Shown here: positions 46,045 through 54,126 of the stretch, piece after piece
Position numbering within the stretch: the stretch's first letter is position 1
Layout: every line of letters begins with the position of its first letter
NCBI GenBank assembly: GCA_020629275.1
Contig: JAHDDQ010000009.1
Span: 1-64,000 of the forward strand
DNA from: Tenacibaculum sp.
Lineage (GTDB): Bacteria; Bacteroidota; Bacteroidia; Flavobacteriales; Flavobacteriaceae
Length of the DNA: 64,000 nucleotides
Direction: 5' to 3'
Translations under genes and position numbers: made by a program
Notes under the pieces: generated by a model
The model's input: only the letters and a program-made list of their open reading frames with translations
The model's database searches: none
What the model was told of the DNA's origin: nothing

Positions 46045-46374
46045 TGCTTATATGTATATGTATTTTTCATTTAGAAATGTATTATGTTACAAACATATAT
46101 AAAATATAGATAGGTTGTATGTTAATTTTAAGTTGTTTATTATTTCATAAGCAGTGCATAGCCTCATCAGTTTATTTATTTACTGACTTATTAGTCAAAA
46201 AAGAATGAATGGCATTACTGCATAAAATAAATACTAATAGTAAATTTGTAATTCATTTATGATTTAATTTTTATCATAATTGTTTTTGCATAGTTTTTAA
46301 AATTCGTTAGTCACTTCAAATTTAAATGGCTATCTAGTTTCGTAATAACGATTTTTTTAATATTTATTTATCTT
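46045..46374. other. Intergenic region between the MFS leader and the DUF1684 gene
   Basis: This 330-base AT-rich stretch has no gene. It holds the MFS -7 box (46090-46097) and a small dyad, TGACT-N4-AGTCA (46184-46197), that could be an operator. Near 46334 TAGTTTCG is a one-mismatch -7 box for the DUF1684 gene. Nothing else was recognised. Confidence 0.4.
46090..46097 (-). promoter_or_regulatory. Candidate -7 box of the MFS leader transcript
   Basis: The minus strand reads TATGTTTG (TAnnTTTG), implying a start near 46085 and a leader of about 180 bases. The -33 TTG is not evident. Confidence 0.45.
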
Positions 46375-46980
46375 ATGAAAAATTACTTCTATTTATTTTT
46401 TATTATTTGTTGTATTGCGTGTAATTCTCAAGGGAAAAGAAAGCTTCCTGGAAATTCACCTTTTCAACTTGAAATGAATGCTAAATTTAAAGATGCTTCT
46501 AAATCCCCTTTAACTAAAAAGGATTTAAAAACGTTTAAAAATCTTGATTTCTTTCCAATAGATGAAAAATATAAGGTTACTGCTAAACTTACTAAAACTC
46601 CTGATGCACCTACTTTTAATTTCCCTACAACTACATCTAGAGTTGTTACGTACAAAAAGTATGGAATTATAGAATTCACCATTGATGAGAAACAACTAAA
46701 ATTGGATATTTATAAGAATACTAACCCTATATCTGGATATGAAGATCATCTATTTTTACCTTTTTTAGACGATACCAATGGAAAAACTACCTATGCTGGC
46801 GGTCGTTTTATCGATGTACTCGTAAGTGATGAGAAAGAAAATGGTTTCATTTCTATTGATTTCAATAAAGCATATAATCCTTATTGTGCATATAGTGATC
46901 GTTACTCTTGTCCTATAACACCAAGAAATAATTATTTAGCTACTGAAGTAAAAGCTGGTGTAAAGGCATATAAAAAATAA
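46375..46980 (+). CDS. DUF1684 domain-containing lipoprotein
   Basis: The 201-residue lipoprotein has a short signal ending in a lipobox (IACN, Cys16). The DUF1684 signature follows: LFLPFLDDTNGKTTYAGGRFIDV, IDFNKAYNPYCAYSD and the end SCPITPRNNYLATEVKAGVKAY. The family is conserved in Bacteroidota and Actinobacteria with no defined reaction. The gene is monocistronic and converges on a Bor-family gene, with a shared hairpin at 46980-47002. Confidence 0.87.
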   Translation: MKNYFYLFFIICCIACNSQGKRKLPGNSPFQLEMNAKFKDASKSPLTKKDLKTFKNLDFFPIDEKYKVTAKLTKTPDAPTFNFPTTTSRVVTYKKYGIIEFTIDEKQLKLDIYKNTNPISGYEDHLFLPFLDDTNGKTTYAGGRFIDVLVSDEKENGFISIDFNKAYNPYCAYSDRYSCPITPRNNYLATEVKAGVKAYKK

Positions 46981-47002
46981 GTCCTACTTTTGAAGTAGGA
47001 CT
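46980..47002. terminator. Hairpin terminator shared by DUF1684 and Bor-family genes
   Basis: AGTCCTACTT (46980-46989) pairs perfectly with AAGTAGGACT (46993-47002) around a three-base loop. The minus strand then has a T-rich run, so it mainly ends the Bor-family transcript. Confidence 0.75.
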
Positions 47003-47029
47003 CATTCATAATTTTATAAAAAAATATAT

Positions 47030-47323
47030 TTATTTTTTTACTTCTACTGTTCTAACATTTATTGTAACAATGCTAGTAAAGAAACTAATTACACCATCTA
47101 CAAATGACTGCTCACTTTTAATAGTATAATCTTTAGCTCCATTAGCCATTTCCTTTGAATCTACAGTATTAATTGGCACTAATCCAAATAATGCATACCA
47201 TTGTTTCTTTTGAACTGTCTGAGAAGATTGCGCTCCACTACCAACTGTATGTACATGCGTAGCACATGAAGTTAAAAAAAGAGAAGCTGCTAATGCTAAC
47301 GTTAAAAATTTTGCTTTTTTCAT
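47030..47323 (-). CDS. Bor family lipoprotein
   Basis: The 97-residue lipoprotein has lipobox LTSC (Cys20) and the Bor pattern: CATHVHTVGSGAQSS, KKQWYALFGLVPINTVDSKEMANGAKDYTI. Lambda Bor and plasmid Iss confer serum resistance in enterics. In Bacteroidota the family is a chromosomal outer-membrane lipoprotein of unknown role, and no prophage genes are nearby. It follows a hypothetical lipoprotein gene by 26 bases and probably shares its transcript. Confidence 0.85.
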   Translation of the reverse strand: MKKAKFLTLALAASLFLTSCATHVHTVGSGAQSSQTVQKKQWYALFGLVPINTVDSKEMANGAKDYTIKSEQSFVDGVISFFTSIVTINVRTVEVKK

Positions 47324-47349
47324 AATTTAAAAATTGTAATTTATATTTA

Positions 47350-47916
47350 TTAAATATTCACTCTATTTATGGTTCCTAAAGAAGATTCTATTCGTTTTGC
47401 GAAAGCTTCGTCGTAATTGTTTTTAGGAATTATATAATTTATCTCTACTAGTTCTTTATTTGGTTTAATCATTAGTTTAAAAACGACATACTTATCATCT
47501 AAAAGAATGAACTGGTTAAACCGTATGGCATTACTATAAAACTCAGAAAATATTGGTTTGTTCCATTTCTTATCTATATAAGATCTGTTCTTTTTTACTA
47601 GTTGTTTTACCGCTAAAGTTTCGTTTACTTTTGATACTACTATTAAAGCAGTATCATCTTTATTAAAAAAGACTTTCTTATGTTCTAATTTAAGTCCCGA
47701 TAAAGAGTCTAATAATTTAGTATTTGAAATGGATTTTTCAACCTCATTAAATCCTTTTGGTGGAGAAAAAACTAAATTCAGTTTAGTATCAACATACCTT
47801 TTACTCAGTAAAGAATCATTTACAGTAAATGACATTCTACTAACTTTTGGTTCTTTTTGCTGATTACAGGAAAATAATATGGTTGTTATTGCTAAAGCAA
47901 TAAAAATTTTTTTCAA
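47350..47916 (-). CDS. Hypothetical lipoprotein
   Basis: The 188-residue protein has a lipoprotein signal (LFSCNQQ, Cys17). A charged domain with alternating strands and helices follows: VDTKLNLVFSPPKGFNEVEKS, ALIVVSKVNETLAVKQLV and KYVVFKLMIKPNKELVEINYII. I do not recognise a family. The gene lies upstream of the Bor-family gene on the same strand. Confidence 0.7.
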   Translation of the reverse strand: MKKIFIALAITTILFSCNQQKEPKVSRMSFTVNDSLLSKRYVDTKLNLVFSPPKGFNEVEKSISNTKLLDSLSGLKLEHKKVFFNKDDTALIVVSKVNETLAVKQLVKKNRSYIDKKWNKPIFSEFYSNAIRFNQFILLDDKYVVFKLMIKPNKELVEINYIIPKNNYDEAFAKRIESSLGTINRVNI

Positions 47917-48050
47917 AGCCTATATAATTTGCTCCAAAAAAAAGAAAAATTATTGAGCAATCCTATTAAATTTTTCAATTTTTTAACATTTTAAATAATG
48001 TTATTTTTCGTTATCCTAGGAATATACTCATTCCACTAACAAATAAACAA

Positions 48051-48073
48051 AAAACCCTCTTGTTGAGGGTTTT
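48051..48073 (-). terminator. Terminator after the crotonase gene
   Basis: AAAACCCTC (48051-48059) pairs with GAGGGTTTT (48065-48073) around a five-base loop. The minus strand continues into T residues. Confidence 0.85.
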
Positions 48074-48099
48074 CTATAATCTACAAATAAGTATTATTA

Positions 48100-48801
48100 T
48101 TAACTATTGAATGAGATTTCTTCAATATTATCCAGCTCAATCGCTTTCTCTAAGCGTGTTAAATGCTCTTTTCTTACTTTTAGTTTTGTATTCTTATGTG
48201 CTGTTTTATTAATTTTACCGAATAGTTGTGCTATTTGGATTGCTGTGGATAATAAGTGAGATTGTGGAACTACTTTATCTAAAAAACCTGCATTTACAGC
48301 TTCACTAGGAGAGTACATTTCTGCATTACTTACACTTCTTTCAAAATACACTGGCGTTAATTTACCTTTCGCTATTTCAATACCTGCATGATGCATCGTC
48401 ATTCCAATCATAACTTCATTTAACCCTATTTTAAAATCACCTTCAGCTCCTAATCTATAATCTGCAGATAATAATAAAAATGCTCCTTTAGCGACTGCAT
48501 GACCTCCACACGCCATAATTACTGGGCGAGGAAATGATAGTAAACGGTGAGATAATTTAGATCCTTTGGTTACTAATTCTTTTGCTGCATCAGCAGATTT
48601 AGTCATTACTTTTAAATCATAACCTCCTGATAAAATACCATCTTGACCTGTTATAATAACCACTCTTTCTTCCTGCTCAGCATTATTTAAACATTCATTA
48701 ATTTCATCTATAACCACATGAGAAATTGCATTTACTTTCCCATTAGCTATCTTTATAATTGCATAATTATCTTTCGTAGTATATTGTACTAAGTTGTTCA
48801 T
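48100..48801 (-). CDS. Crotonase/enoyl-CoA hydratase family protein
   Basis: The 233-residue protein has the crotonase fold with the oxyanion-hole segments RVVIITGQDGILSGGYDLKVM and RPVIMACGGHAVAKGAFLLLSADYRLG. The Glu pair typical of classical enoyl-CoA hydratases is not obvious: the second helix reads LNEVMIGMTMHHAGIEIA. The precise reaction (hydratase, isomerase or thioesterase type) is therefore open. It starts one base before the crcB stop, so the two are co-transcribed, without an evident functional tie. Confidence 0.85.
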   Translation of the reverse strand: MNNLVQYTTKDNYAIIKIANGKVNAISHVVIDEINECLNNAEQEERVVIITGQDGILSGGYDLKVMTKSADAAKELVTKGSKLSHRLLSFPRPVIMACGGHAVAKGAFLLLSADYRLGAEGDFKIGLNEVMIGMTMHHAGIEIAKGKLTPVYFERSVSNAEMYSPSEAVNAGFLDKVVPQSHLLSTAIQIAQLFGKINKTAHKNTKLKVRKEHLTRLEKAIELDNIEEISFNS

Positions 48802-48802
48802 A

Positions 48803-49174
48803 TTATATATATTTTACTAAAAAAATTCCAAGAAAAACTGCAAGAAAACCCAATATAAAACTTGCCGCTGTATACATTGTAAACGAAACAAAATCGCCAG
48901 ATTTTAAAAACATATGGTTCTCATAGGCAAAGGTAGAAAATGTGGTAAACCCACCACAAAAACCTGTTGCTAAAAGTAACGAATGCTCCTGAGTTAATGT
49001 ATTATTTTTAGCCGCTAAACCTAAAATAAAGCCGATACACAAGCTTCCTAAAATATTTGCTAAAAACGTACCAAATGGGATCCCTGTTTCAGTATTATTG
49101 AATGTTTTACTTAGTAAAAATCTCAACACACTACCAAAGCCTCCTCCGATAAATACTAAAAATAATTGTTTCAT
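48803..49174 (-). CDS. crcB: Fluoride channel CrcB/Fluc
   Basis: The protein has about 123 residues from ATG 49174 (MKQLFLVFIGGGFGSVLRFLL), four membrane helices and the Fluc signatures GGGFGSVLRF, GTFLANILGSLCIGF and GFCGGFTTFSTFAYE. It forms a dual-topology dimer exporting fluoride. An upstream in-frame ATG (49201) lies beyond a -7 box (49182-49189) and is rejected. I see no fluoride riboswitch in the short upstream gap. Confidence 0.93.
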   Translation of the reverse strand: MKQLFLVFIGGGFGSVLRFLLSKTFNNTETGIPFGTFLANILGSLCIGFILGLAAKNNTLTQEHSLLLATGFCGGFTTFSTFAYENHMFLKSGDFVSFTMYTAASFILGFLAVFLGIFLVKYI

Positions 49175-49181
49175 ATTTTCA

Positions 49182-49189
49182 CAAAAATA
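49182..49189 (-). promoter_or_regulatory. Candidate -7 box for crcB
   Basis: The minus strand reads TATTTTTG (TAnnTTTG), ending eight bases before the ATG at 49174. This predicts a leader of only a few bases. The same T-rich segment doubles as the tail of the upstream terminator, so confidence is limited. Confidence 0.35.
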
Positions 49190-49215
49190 ATAAAACCTCA
49201 CAAGTTATAGTGAGG
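49190..49215 (-). terminator. Terminator after the SRPBCC gene
   Basis: CCTCAC (49196-49201) pairs with GTGAGG (49210-49215) around an eight-base loop. The minus strand runs on into TTTTATTATTTTT. Confidence 0.7.
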
Positions 49216-49242
49216 CTTAGTTGTGTTGATTCTATTTAACTT

Positions 49243-50259
49243 TTACTTTATAGGATAATAAATATCTGTTTGTATGTCTTCTAATTTCACTTTTGAAGCG
49301 TCATTTACATAAAGTTCGTAAAGTGGAAATGTTGTTTCTAATTCATTTATTTTAAGATACTCTCCAACAACCAAGTGTGCTTCATAATCTCCTTTACCAT
49401 AATCTCCGAACTTAGATAGCATTGCGTATTTACCCCCTTTTACATTTATCTTCTCCATACCTTCGGGAAGGGGTAGCTCTTTGGTTAGAAAAAAACCAAT
49501 ATGAAACTTTGTCTCTCCAGCTATTTCATCCCACTTTTGATACAATGCGGCAGGAGTAAAATCATCATTTTTTAGTCCTAACTTTTCTGTTAATGAACTA
49601 ATTTTAATCATATTTTCAGTAAAAACTTTTTGAATTTCCGTCTGGTCAATTTTCGTTGTGTATGGATAACCAAAAAACACTTTATCTGTTGTTTTTACGA
49701 TCTGCGTTGCACTTAATCTATAGGGGTTAGGCATATCTTTCACCACTCGATCTAAATTATTTAATCCATTATCAATCATCGGTCCTAACATCTCGTCCCA
49801 ACCACCAGACATTGCTGAAAAAAATTTAAAAATAAACGGAGCCTCATCTTCTTTCATTCTCCAAGTAACTTTAGTATCTCCGCCTACTTCTTCAAAATTC
49901 CATATAATATCGCTTGGTTCATAATCTCCAAATCTCAACTCCTGACGAATCGATTTATTGGCCTTTGCAGCTATTGTTTTCATGCTACCAGGTCCGTCTT
50001 TGCTGGTCCAGCTGTCACTAGCGCCTACACCAGTTGTTATTTTCCCGTAAGTAACAACTATAGTACTATCTTCATCATGCCAAGGCCCCCATTTTTCCCA
50101 AGTTCTAAGATCATTAACAGTATTAAATACTTTAGTTATTGGCTGTTTTATAAGCTTTGACCTAGATACATCATAATTTGAAGGAAACATTGCCACATAT
50201 AATAATCCTACAAGGATCAATGCTAATACAAGTAATAATGTATATTTTAAGAATTTCAT
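49243..50259 (-). CDS. SRPBCC and GyrI-like domain protein with N-terminal membrane anchor
   Basis: The 338-residue protein has one N-terminal membrane helix (residues 4-26). A START/SRPBCC-type ligand-binding domain follows at about residues 33-180 (KLIKQPITKVFNTVNDLRTWEKWGPWHDED). A C-terminal GyrI-like/AraC-effector-binding domain (about residues 190-338) ends with the family pattern YELYVNDASKVKLEDIQTDIYYPIK. The arrangement is common in Bacteroidota and its ligand is unknown. It lies downstream of the DoxX gene, on the same strand, with a 49-base gap. Confidence 0.85.
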   Translation of the reverse strand: MKFLKYTLLLVLALILVGLLYVAMFPSNYDVSRSKLIKQPITKVFNTVNDLRTWEKWGPWHDEDSTIVVTYGKITTGVGASDSWTSKDGPGSMKTIAAKANKSIRQELRFGDYEPSDIIWNFEEVGGDTKVTWRMKEDEAPFIFKFFSAMSGGWDEMLGPMIDNGLNNLDRVVKDMPNPYRLSATQIVKTTDKVFFGYPYTTKIDQTEIQKVFTENMIKISSLTEKLGLKNDDFTPAALYQKWDEIAGETKFHIGFFLTKELPLPEGMEKINVKGGKYAMLSKFGDYGKGDYEAHLVVGEYLKINELETTFPLYELYVNDASKVKLEDIQTDIYYPIK

Positions 50260-50308
50260 ATTTGAGAAATTTAATTACCCATCTCTAAAGAGTATGGCTT
50301 AATATCTA

Positions 50309-51286
50309 CTATAATGTTACATCTTCTGCGTCTTTCCAATTCCATTTACCAACAATTACACCTTTCTTAACAGTTACAATACCTGGATTAGATCTAATTA
50401 CAGTTTTTATAGCTGTTCCGTCACAAGTTCCGAAAATATATGGTAAATCATATTCTTTCTTAAATGCAGCTAATGCTTCTTCATCATACATAATACCATC
50501 TGCTGTTAAAATATAAACTTCGTACCCTTTATTTTTAGCTTCCTTAGCTACTTTAGATACTTCGTGTATTCCTTCTTTATCAGCTTTATCCAGAACATTT
50601 AACATAATTAACATAGCATTATCTTTAGCTAACATTTCATCTAATAAATCGCCATCATCTGTGCTTATCTCAAAGTCATGAATTGGAGGAACCTCTCCGT
50701 CTCCTTGGTATTTCATTCCTTCTGCAATGTTTGTTCCTATCGAATAAGCTCTAAAATCAATAATAGGTAAGTGTTGTAATACGTAATACGTAATGAATAG
50801 TGAGACAACAACAGAACTATATGTTACTATTTTAGCTACTTTTAATGAAGGGATTTCTTTTATATATTTTAACCCTGCTATTAAAATTCCTATAAGAACA
50901 ATAAATAGTACATTTTTATAGAATGTTTGTTCAGGACTTATCTTTATAGCGTCTCCAAAACACCCACAATCAGTTACTTTATTGTACGTATGAGAATACC
51001 ATGTTAAAAATAGAAAAATTAAGGTTATACCAAATAAACTCCAAACAGTAAATTTTGGTTTAAAACCTACAAGTAGCATAATTCCTAAAACAGTTTCTGC
51101 AACTACTAATAAAATTGCAAAAACCAAAGCTAAAGGCGTTAGAAACTCTAAATTTAAAACTGCCTCACTAAAATATTCTTCAAGTTTGAATTGTGTTCCC
51201 ATTGGGTCTATCAATTTTACAAAACCGGAATAAATAAATAACAGTCCAACAAAGATTCTCGAAATGTGTGTTAATATTTTCAACAT
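50309..51286 (-). CDS. DoxX-type membrane protein, BT_3928-like
   Basis: The 325-residue protein has an N-terminal four-helix DoxX-like domain (HISRIFVGLLFIYSGFVKLIDPMG, then CGCFGDAIKI) and another membrane helix near residue 160. The C-terminal soluble domain resembles thioredoxin-type folds (MLIMLNVLDKADKEGIHEV, GTCDGTAIKTVIRSNPGIV). BT_3928-family proteins sit next to DUF1599 genes across Bacteroidota, as here (19 bases apart). A redox or membrane-quality role is inference. Confidence 0.85.
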   Translation of the reverse strand: MLKILTHISRIFVGLLFIYSGFVKLIDPMGTQFKLEEYFSEAVLNLEFLTPLALVFAILLVVAETVLGIMLLVGFKPKFTVWSLFGITLIFLFLTWYSHTYNKVTDCGCFGDAIKISPEQTFYKNVLFIVLIGILIAGLKYIKEIPSLKVAKIVTYSSVVVSLFITYYVLQHLPIIDFRAYSIGTNIAEGMKYQGDGEVPPIHDFEISTDDGDLLDEMLAKDNAMLIMLNVLDKADKEGIHEVSKVAKEAKNKGYEVYILTADGIMYDEEALAAFKKEYDLPYIFGTCDGTAIKTVIRSNPGIVTVKKGVIVGKWNWKDAEDVTL

Positions 51287-51305
51287 ATTTTTAGGGATTT
51301 TAATT

Positions 51306-51845
51306 CTATTCTTCTCTTAAATGAATGAGCGCAAATACAGCATAATTAATCATATCTTGATAATTGGCATCAATTCCTTCGGAAACTATTGTTTTTCCTT
51401 TGTTATCTTCTATTTGCTTAACACGCAATAATTTTTGCAATATTAAGTCGGTTAAAGAAGAAACTCTCATATCACGCCAAGCCTCACCATAGTCATGGTT
51501 TTTATTTTCCATTAACTCTTTGGTTATTTTAATATGCTTGTTATAATGCAATTCTGCTTTTTCAGTAGTTAAATCTGGCTGCTCAGCGACTCCCATTTCT
51601 AATTGTATCAAAGCCATTATTGAGTAATTTATAATTCCTATAAATTCTGACTTTTCTCCTTCATCTACCTTTCTTATATCATTTTCTTGTAGCTGACGAA
51701 TTCGTTGTGCTTTTATAAAGATTTGATCTGTTAGCGACGGTAGCCTTAAAATTCTCCAAGCACTTCCATAATCTGACATTTTTTTAACAAACAAATCGCG
51801 GCAGACTTCTATCACCGCGTTGTACTGATTAGATGTATTTTGCAT
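51306..51845 (-). CDS. DUF1599 domain-containing protein
   Basis: The 179-residue protein contains two copies of a motif: LFVKKMSDYGSAWRILRLPSLTDQIFIKAQRIRQL and, later, MENKNHDYGEAWRDMRVSSLTDLILQKLLRVKQ. This duplication is the DUF1599 (nucleotide-modification-associated) family. The gene is divergent from the LOG-family gene and followed by the DoxX gene, a conserved Bacteroidota pair. The enzyme function is unknown; a nucleotide-related role is family lore rather than evidence here. Confidence 0.9.
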   Translation of the reverse strand: MQNTSNQYNAVIEVCRDLFVKKMSDYGSAWRILRLPSLTDQIFIKAQRIRQLQENDIRKVDEGEKSEFIGIINYSIMALIQLEMGVAEQPDLTTEKAELHYNKHIKITKELMENKNHDYGEAWRDMRVSSLTDLILQKLLRVKQIEDNKGKTIVSEGIDANYQDMINYAVFALIHLREE

Positions 51846-51924
51846 TTATATTTTTAGAAAAACTACGTAAAAATAGCAAATCAAATAGGTTTTCGATTAT
51901 TTTTATCAAAAAATTTGATATTGT

Positions 51925-52515
51925 ATGTCTATTAATTCAGTTACTGTTTTCTGTGGAGCAAGCCTTGGTCATCGAAATATTTATCAAAAAACAGCCATAG
52001 AGCTAGGTGTTTTTTTCGCTAAAAATAACATTGATCTTATTTATGGTGCTGGAAAAATTGGTTTAATGGGAGTTATTGCAGATGCTGTTTTAAAAGAAAA
52101 CGGGCAAGTTATTGGAGTAATTCCTGAACTACTTAAACATGAAGAGGTTGTACATCCTAAGATTACTAAAACTATTTTTACTAAAACCATGAGCGAGCGT
52201 AAATTCATTATGAGTAAAATGACTGATGCTTATATTGCCCTGCCTGGAGGTTTTGGAACTTTAGATGAACTGTTTGAAGCGCTTACATTACAACAATTGT
52301 ATATTGAGAAAAAACCTGTAGGAATATTGAATGTAAATGGGTTTTTTGATCCGCTAATAGAGCAATTAACTTTGATGATTGAAGAAGGTTTTTTGAAACT
52401 TAAAAATAGAGAAATGTTAATTATTGATGCTAGTGTAGAAGGATTAATGAAAAAATTAAATGCTTACCAAGCACCTGAAGCTAATAGCATTATTGATAAA
52501 GTGGTAAAGAAGTAA
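51925..52515 (+). CDS. LOG family (TIGR00730) Rossmann-fold protein
   Basis: The 196-residue protein has the PGGxGTxxE motif (ALPGGFGTLDELFEALTLQQL) and the N-terminal VFCGASLG. Relatives are cytokinin-type LOG phosphoribohydrolases that release a base from nucleoside 5'-monophosphate; bacterial members may be general nucleotide hydrolases. It shares one base with the folP start (TAATG), so the two are co-translated. Confidence 0.92.
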   Translation: MSINSVTVFCGASLGHRNIYQKTAIELGVFFAKNNIDLIYGAGKIGLMGVIADAVLKENGQVIGVIPELLKHEEVVHPKITKTIFTKTMSERKFIMSKMTDAYIALPGGFGTLDELFEALTLQQLYIEKKPVGILNVNGFFDPLIEQLTLMIEEGFLKLKNREMLIIDASVEGLMKKLNAYQAPEANSIIDKVVKK

Positions 52516-53345
52516 TGATGACGATTAATTGTAAAGGAAATTTAATTGATTTTAGTACGCCTAGCGTAATGGGAATTTTAAATATTACCCCAGATTCCTT
52601 TTATGATGGAGGTGCCTATAAAAATAACAAGGAAATTCTTCTTCAGGTTTCTAAAATGTTAAATGAAGGAGCTACATTTATTGACGTAGGTGCATACTCT
52701 TCAAGGCCAGGAGCATCTCATATCTCTGAAGACCAAGAATTACTAAGAATCACTCCTATTATACAATTGCTAGTAAAAGAATTTCCAGATATCATTATTT
52801 CTGTAGATACATTTAGAAGCAAAGTTGCCACTGAGACTATCGACATGGGCGCTGCTTTAATTAATGATATTTCTGGCGGCAAAATGGATGAAAATATGTT
52901 TTCGACTATAGCTCAGCTTCAAGTTCCATATATTCTGATGCATATGCAAGGTACTCCTCAAAATATGCAACAGCATCCTAAATATGATAATATAACAAAG
53001 GAGTTGATTTCATTTTTTGCAAAACAAATTTTTACTTTAAAACAACTTCATGTTCACGATGTGATCATAGATGTAGGCTTCGGTTTTGGAAAGACAATAG
53101 CACATAATTATACACTTTTAAATGACTTAGCTCTTTTCAAACATTTAGATGTTCCTATTTTAACTGGGGTCTCAAGAAAATCAATGCTCTATAAGCTGCT
53201 TGATATAACACCAAAAGAAGCTTTAAATGCGACCTCTATAGCTAATACTATTGCTTTGTTGAACGGGTCTAACATTCTCAGGGTCCATGACGTTAAAGAA
53301 GCTATTGAAGCCATTGAAATTGTAAAAAACACCATTCAATTATAA
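52515..53345 (+). CDS. folP: Dihydropteroate synthase
   Basis: The 276-residue TIM-barrel enzyme condenses p-aminobenzoate with dihydropterin diphosphate in folate synthesis and is the sulfonamide target. Motifs are MGILNITPDSFYDGG, FIDVGAYSSRPGA, IISVDTFRS, LINDISGG, YILMHMQGTPQNMQ and VGFGFGKT. The start overlaps the LOG gene by one base; a second ATG follows directly. The cdaA gene, its common partner in Bacteroidota, is separated here by an ExbD gene. Confidence 0.97.
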   Translation: MMTINCKGNLIDFSTPSVMGILNITPDSFYDGGAYKNNKEILLQVSKMLNEGATFIDVGAYSSRPGASHISEDQELLRITPIIQLLVKEFPDIIISVDTFRSKVATETIDMGAALINDISGGKMDENMFSTIAQLQVPYILMHMQGTPQNMQQHPKYDNITKELISFFAKQIFTLKQLHVHDVIIDVGFGFGKTIAHNYTLLNDLALFKHLDVPILTGVSRKSMLYKLLDITPKEALNATSIANTIALLNGSNILRVHDVKEAIEAIEIVKNTIQL

Positions 53346-53476
53346 AAAACACACCTCGTTGATACACCATTTAGAATTATACTTTTCTGGCATTGTTTTT
53401 GTTAATTTATGTTAACACCAAAAATTGCACTAGTAGCCAAACTTTAAACTAAAAATTTAATTTAAAACTACTTATC

Positions 53477-54091
53477 ATGAAAAGAAAACGTATTTCAGAA
53501 ATTAACGCAGGCTCTATGGCCGACATTGCTTTTTTACTTCTAATATTTTTTTTAGTTACTACTACAATGGACGTAGACAAAGGTATTTTTAGAAAAATGC
53601 CTCAAAAAGATGAAAATGCTCCTCCTGTAGTTACTAAAAATAAAAACATATTAGATATAAGTATTAATAGAAATAATGAAATTTGGCTTGGTAACGAGAA
53701 AATAGCATTGGGAGAACTACATAAACTCGCTATCGATTTTATTGATAATGGAGGCGGGACAGACAAGAATGGTAGAATTTGCGATTGGTGTAATGGTGCA
53801 CAAAAAAGTAATCTATCTGATCATCCTACAAAGGCTATTATTTCTATATCTGCAGATAGAAAAGCTAATTATGAAACCTATGTAACAGTGATGGATGCGG
53901 TAAATTCAGCGTACTCTAGTTTAAGAAATAAGCTTTGCTATACAATGTTTAATAAAAATTACAAGGTTTTAGAAGCTGAGTATAAAAAAACTAGAAGTAA
54001 TGATTTACTTAGAAAAATTAAATTAATTCAAGAAAAATACCCGCTTTTAATTGCTGACATAGAATCTACCTCTGCAATGGCACAAATGTAA
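53477..54091 (+). CDS. ExbD/TolR-type biopolymer transport protein (no ExbB nearby)
   Basis: The 204-residue protein has the ExbD opening KRISEINAGSMADIAFLLLIFFLVTTTMD. One membrane helix holds the motor aspartate (MADIAFLLL). A periplasmic domain contains RICDWCNGAQ, and HPTKAIISISADRKANYETYVTVMDAV is typical of the larger Bacteroidota ExbD copy. ExbD normally works with ExbB to power TonB. No ExbB gene lies here, so the partner must be elsewhere. It sits between folP and cdaA. Confidence 0.9.
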   Translation: MKRKRISEINAGSMADIAFLLLIFFLVTTTMDVDKGIFRKMPQKDENAPPVVTKNKNILDISINRNNEIWLGNEKIALGELHKLAIDFIDNGGGTDKNGRICDWCNGAQKSNLSDHPTKAIISISADRKANYETYVTVMDAVNSAYSSLRNKLCYTMFNKNYKVLEAEYKKTRSNDLLRKIKLIQEKYPLLIADIESTSAMAQM

Positions 54092-54126
54092 ATTATTAGT
54101 ACATTTACGCAAATGCCTTTGATATC

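Noticed and set aside
47030-47323. Bor-family gene as a sign of a prophage
   Set aside because: No phage structural, integrase or lysis genes are near; chromosomal Bor-like lipoproteins are normal in this lineage.
49175-49201. ATG at 49201 as the crcB start
   Set aside because: It lies within the terminator stem of the preceding gene and beyond a -7 box; the first Fluc helix begins right at 49174.
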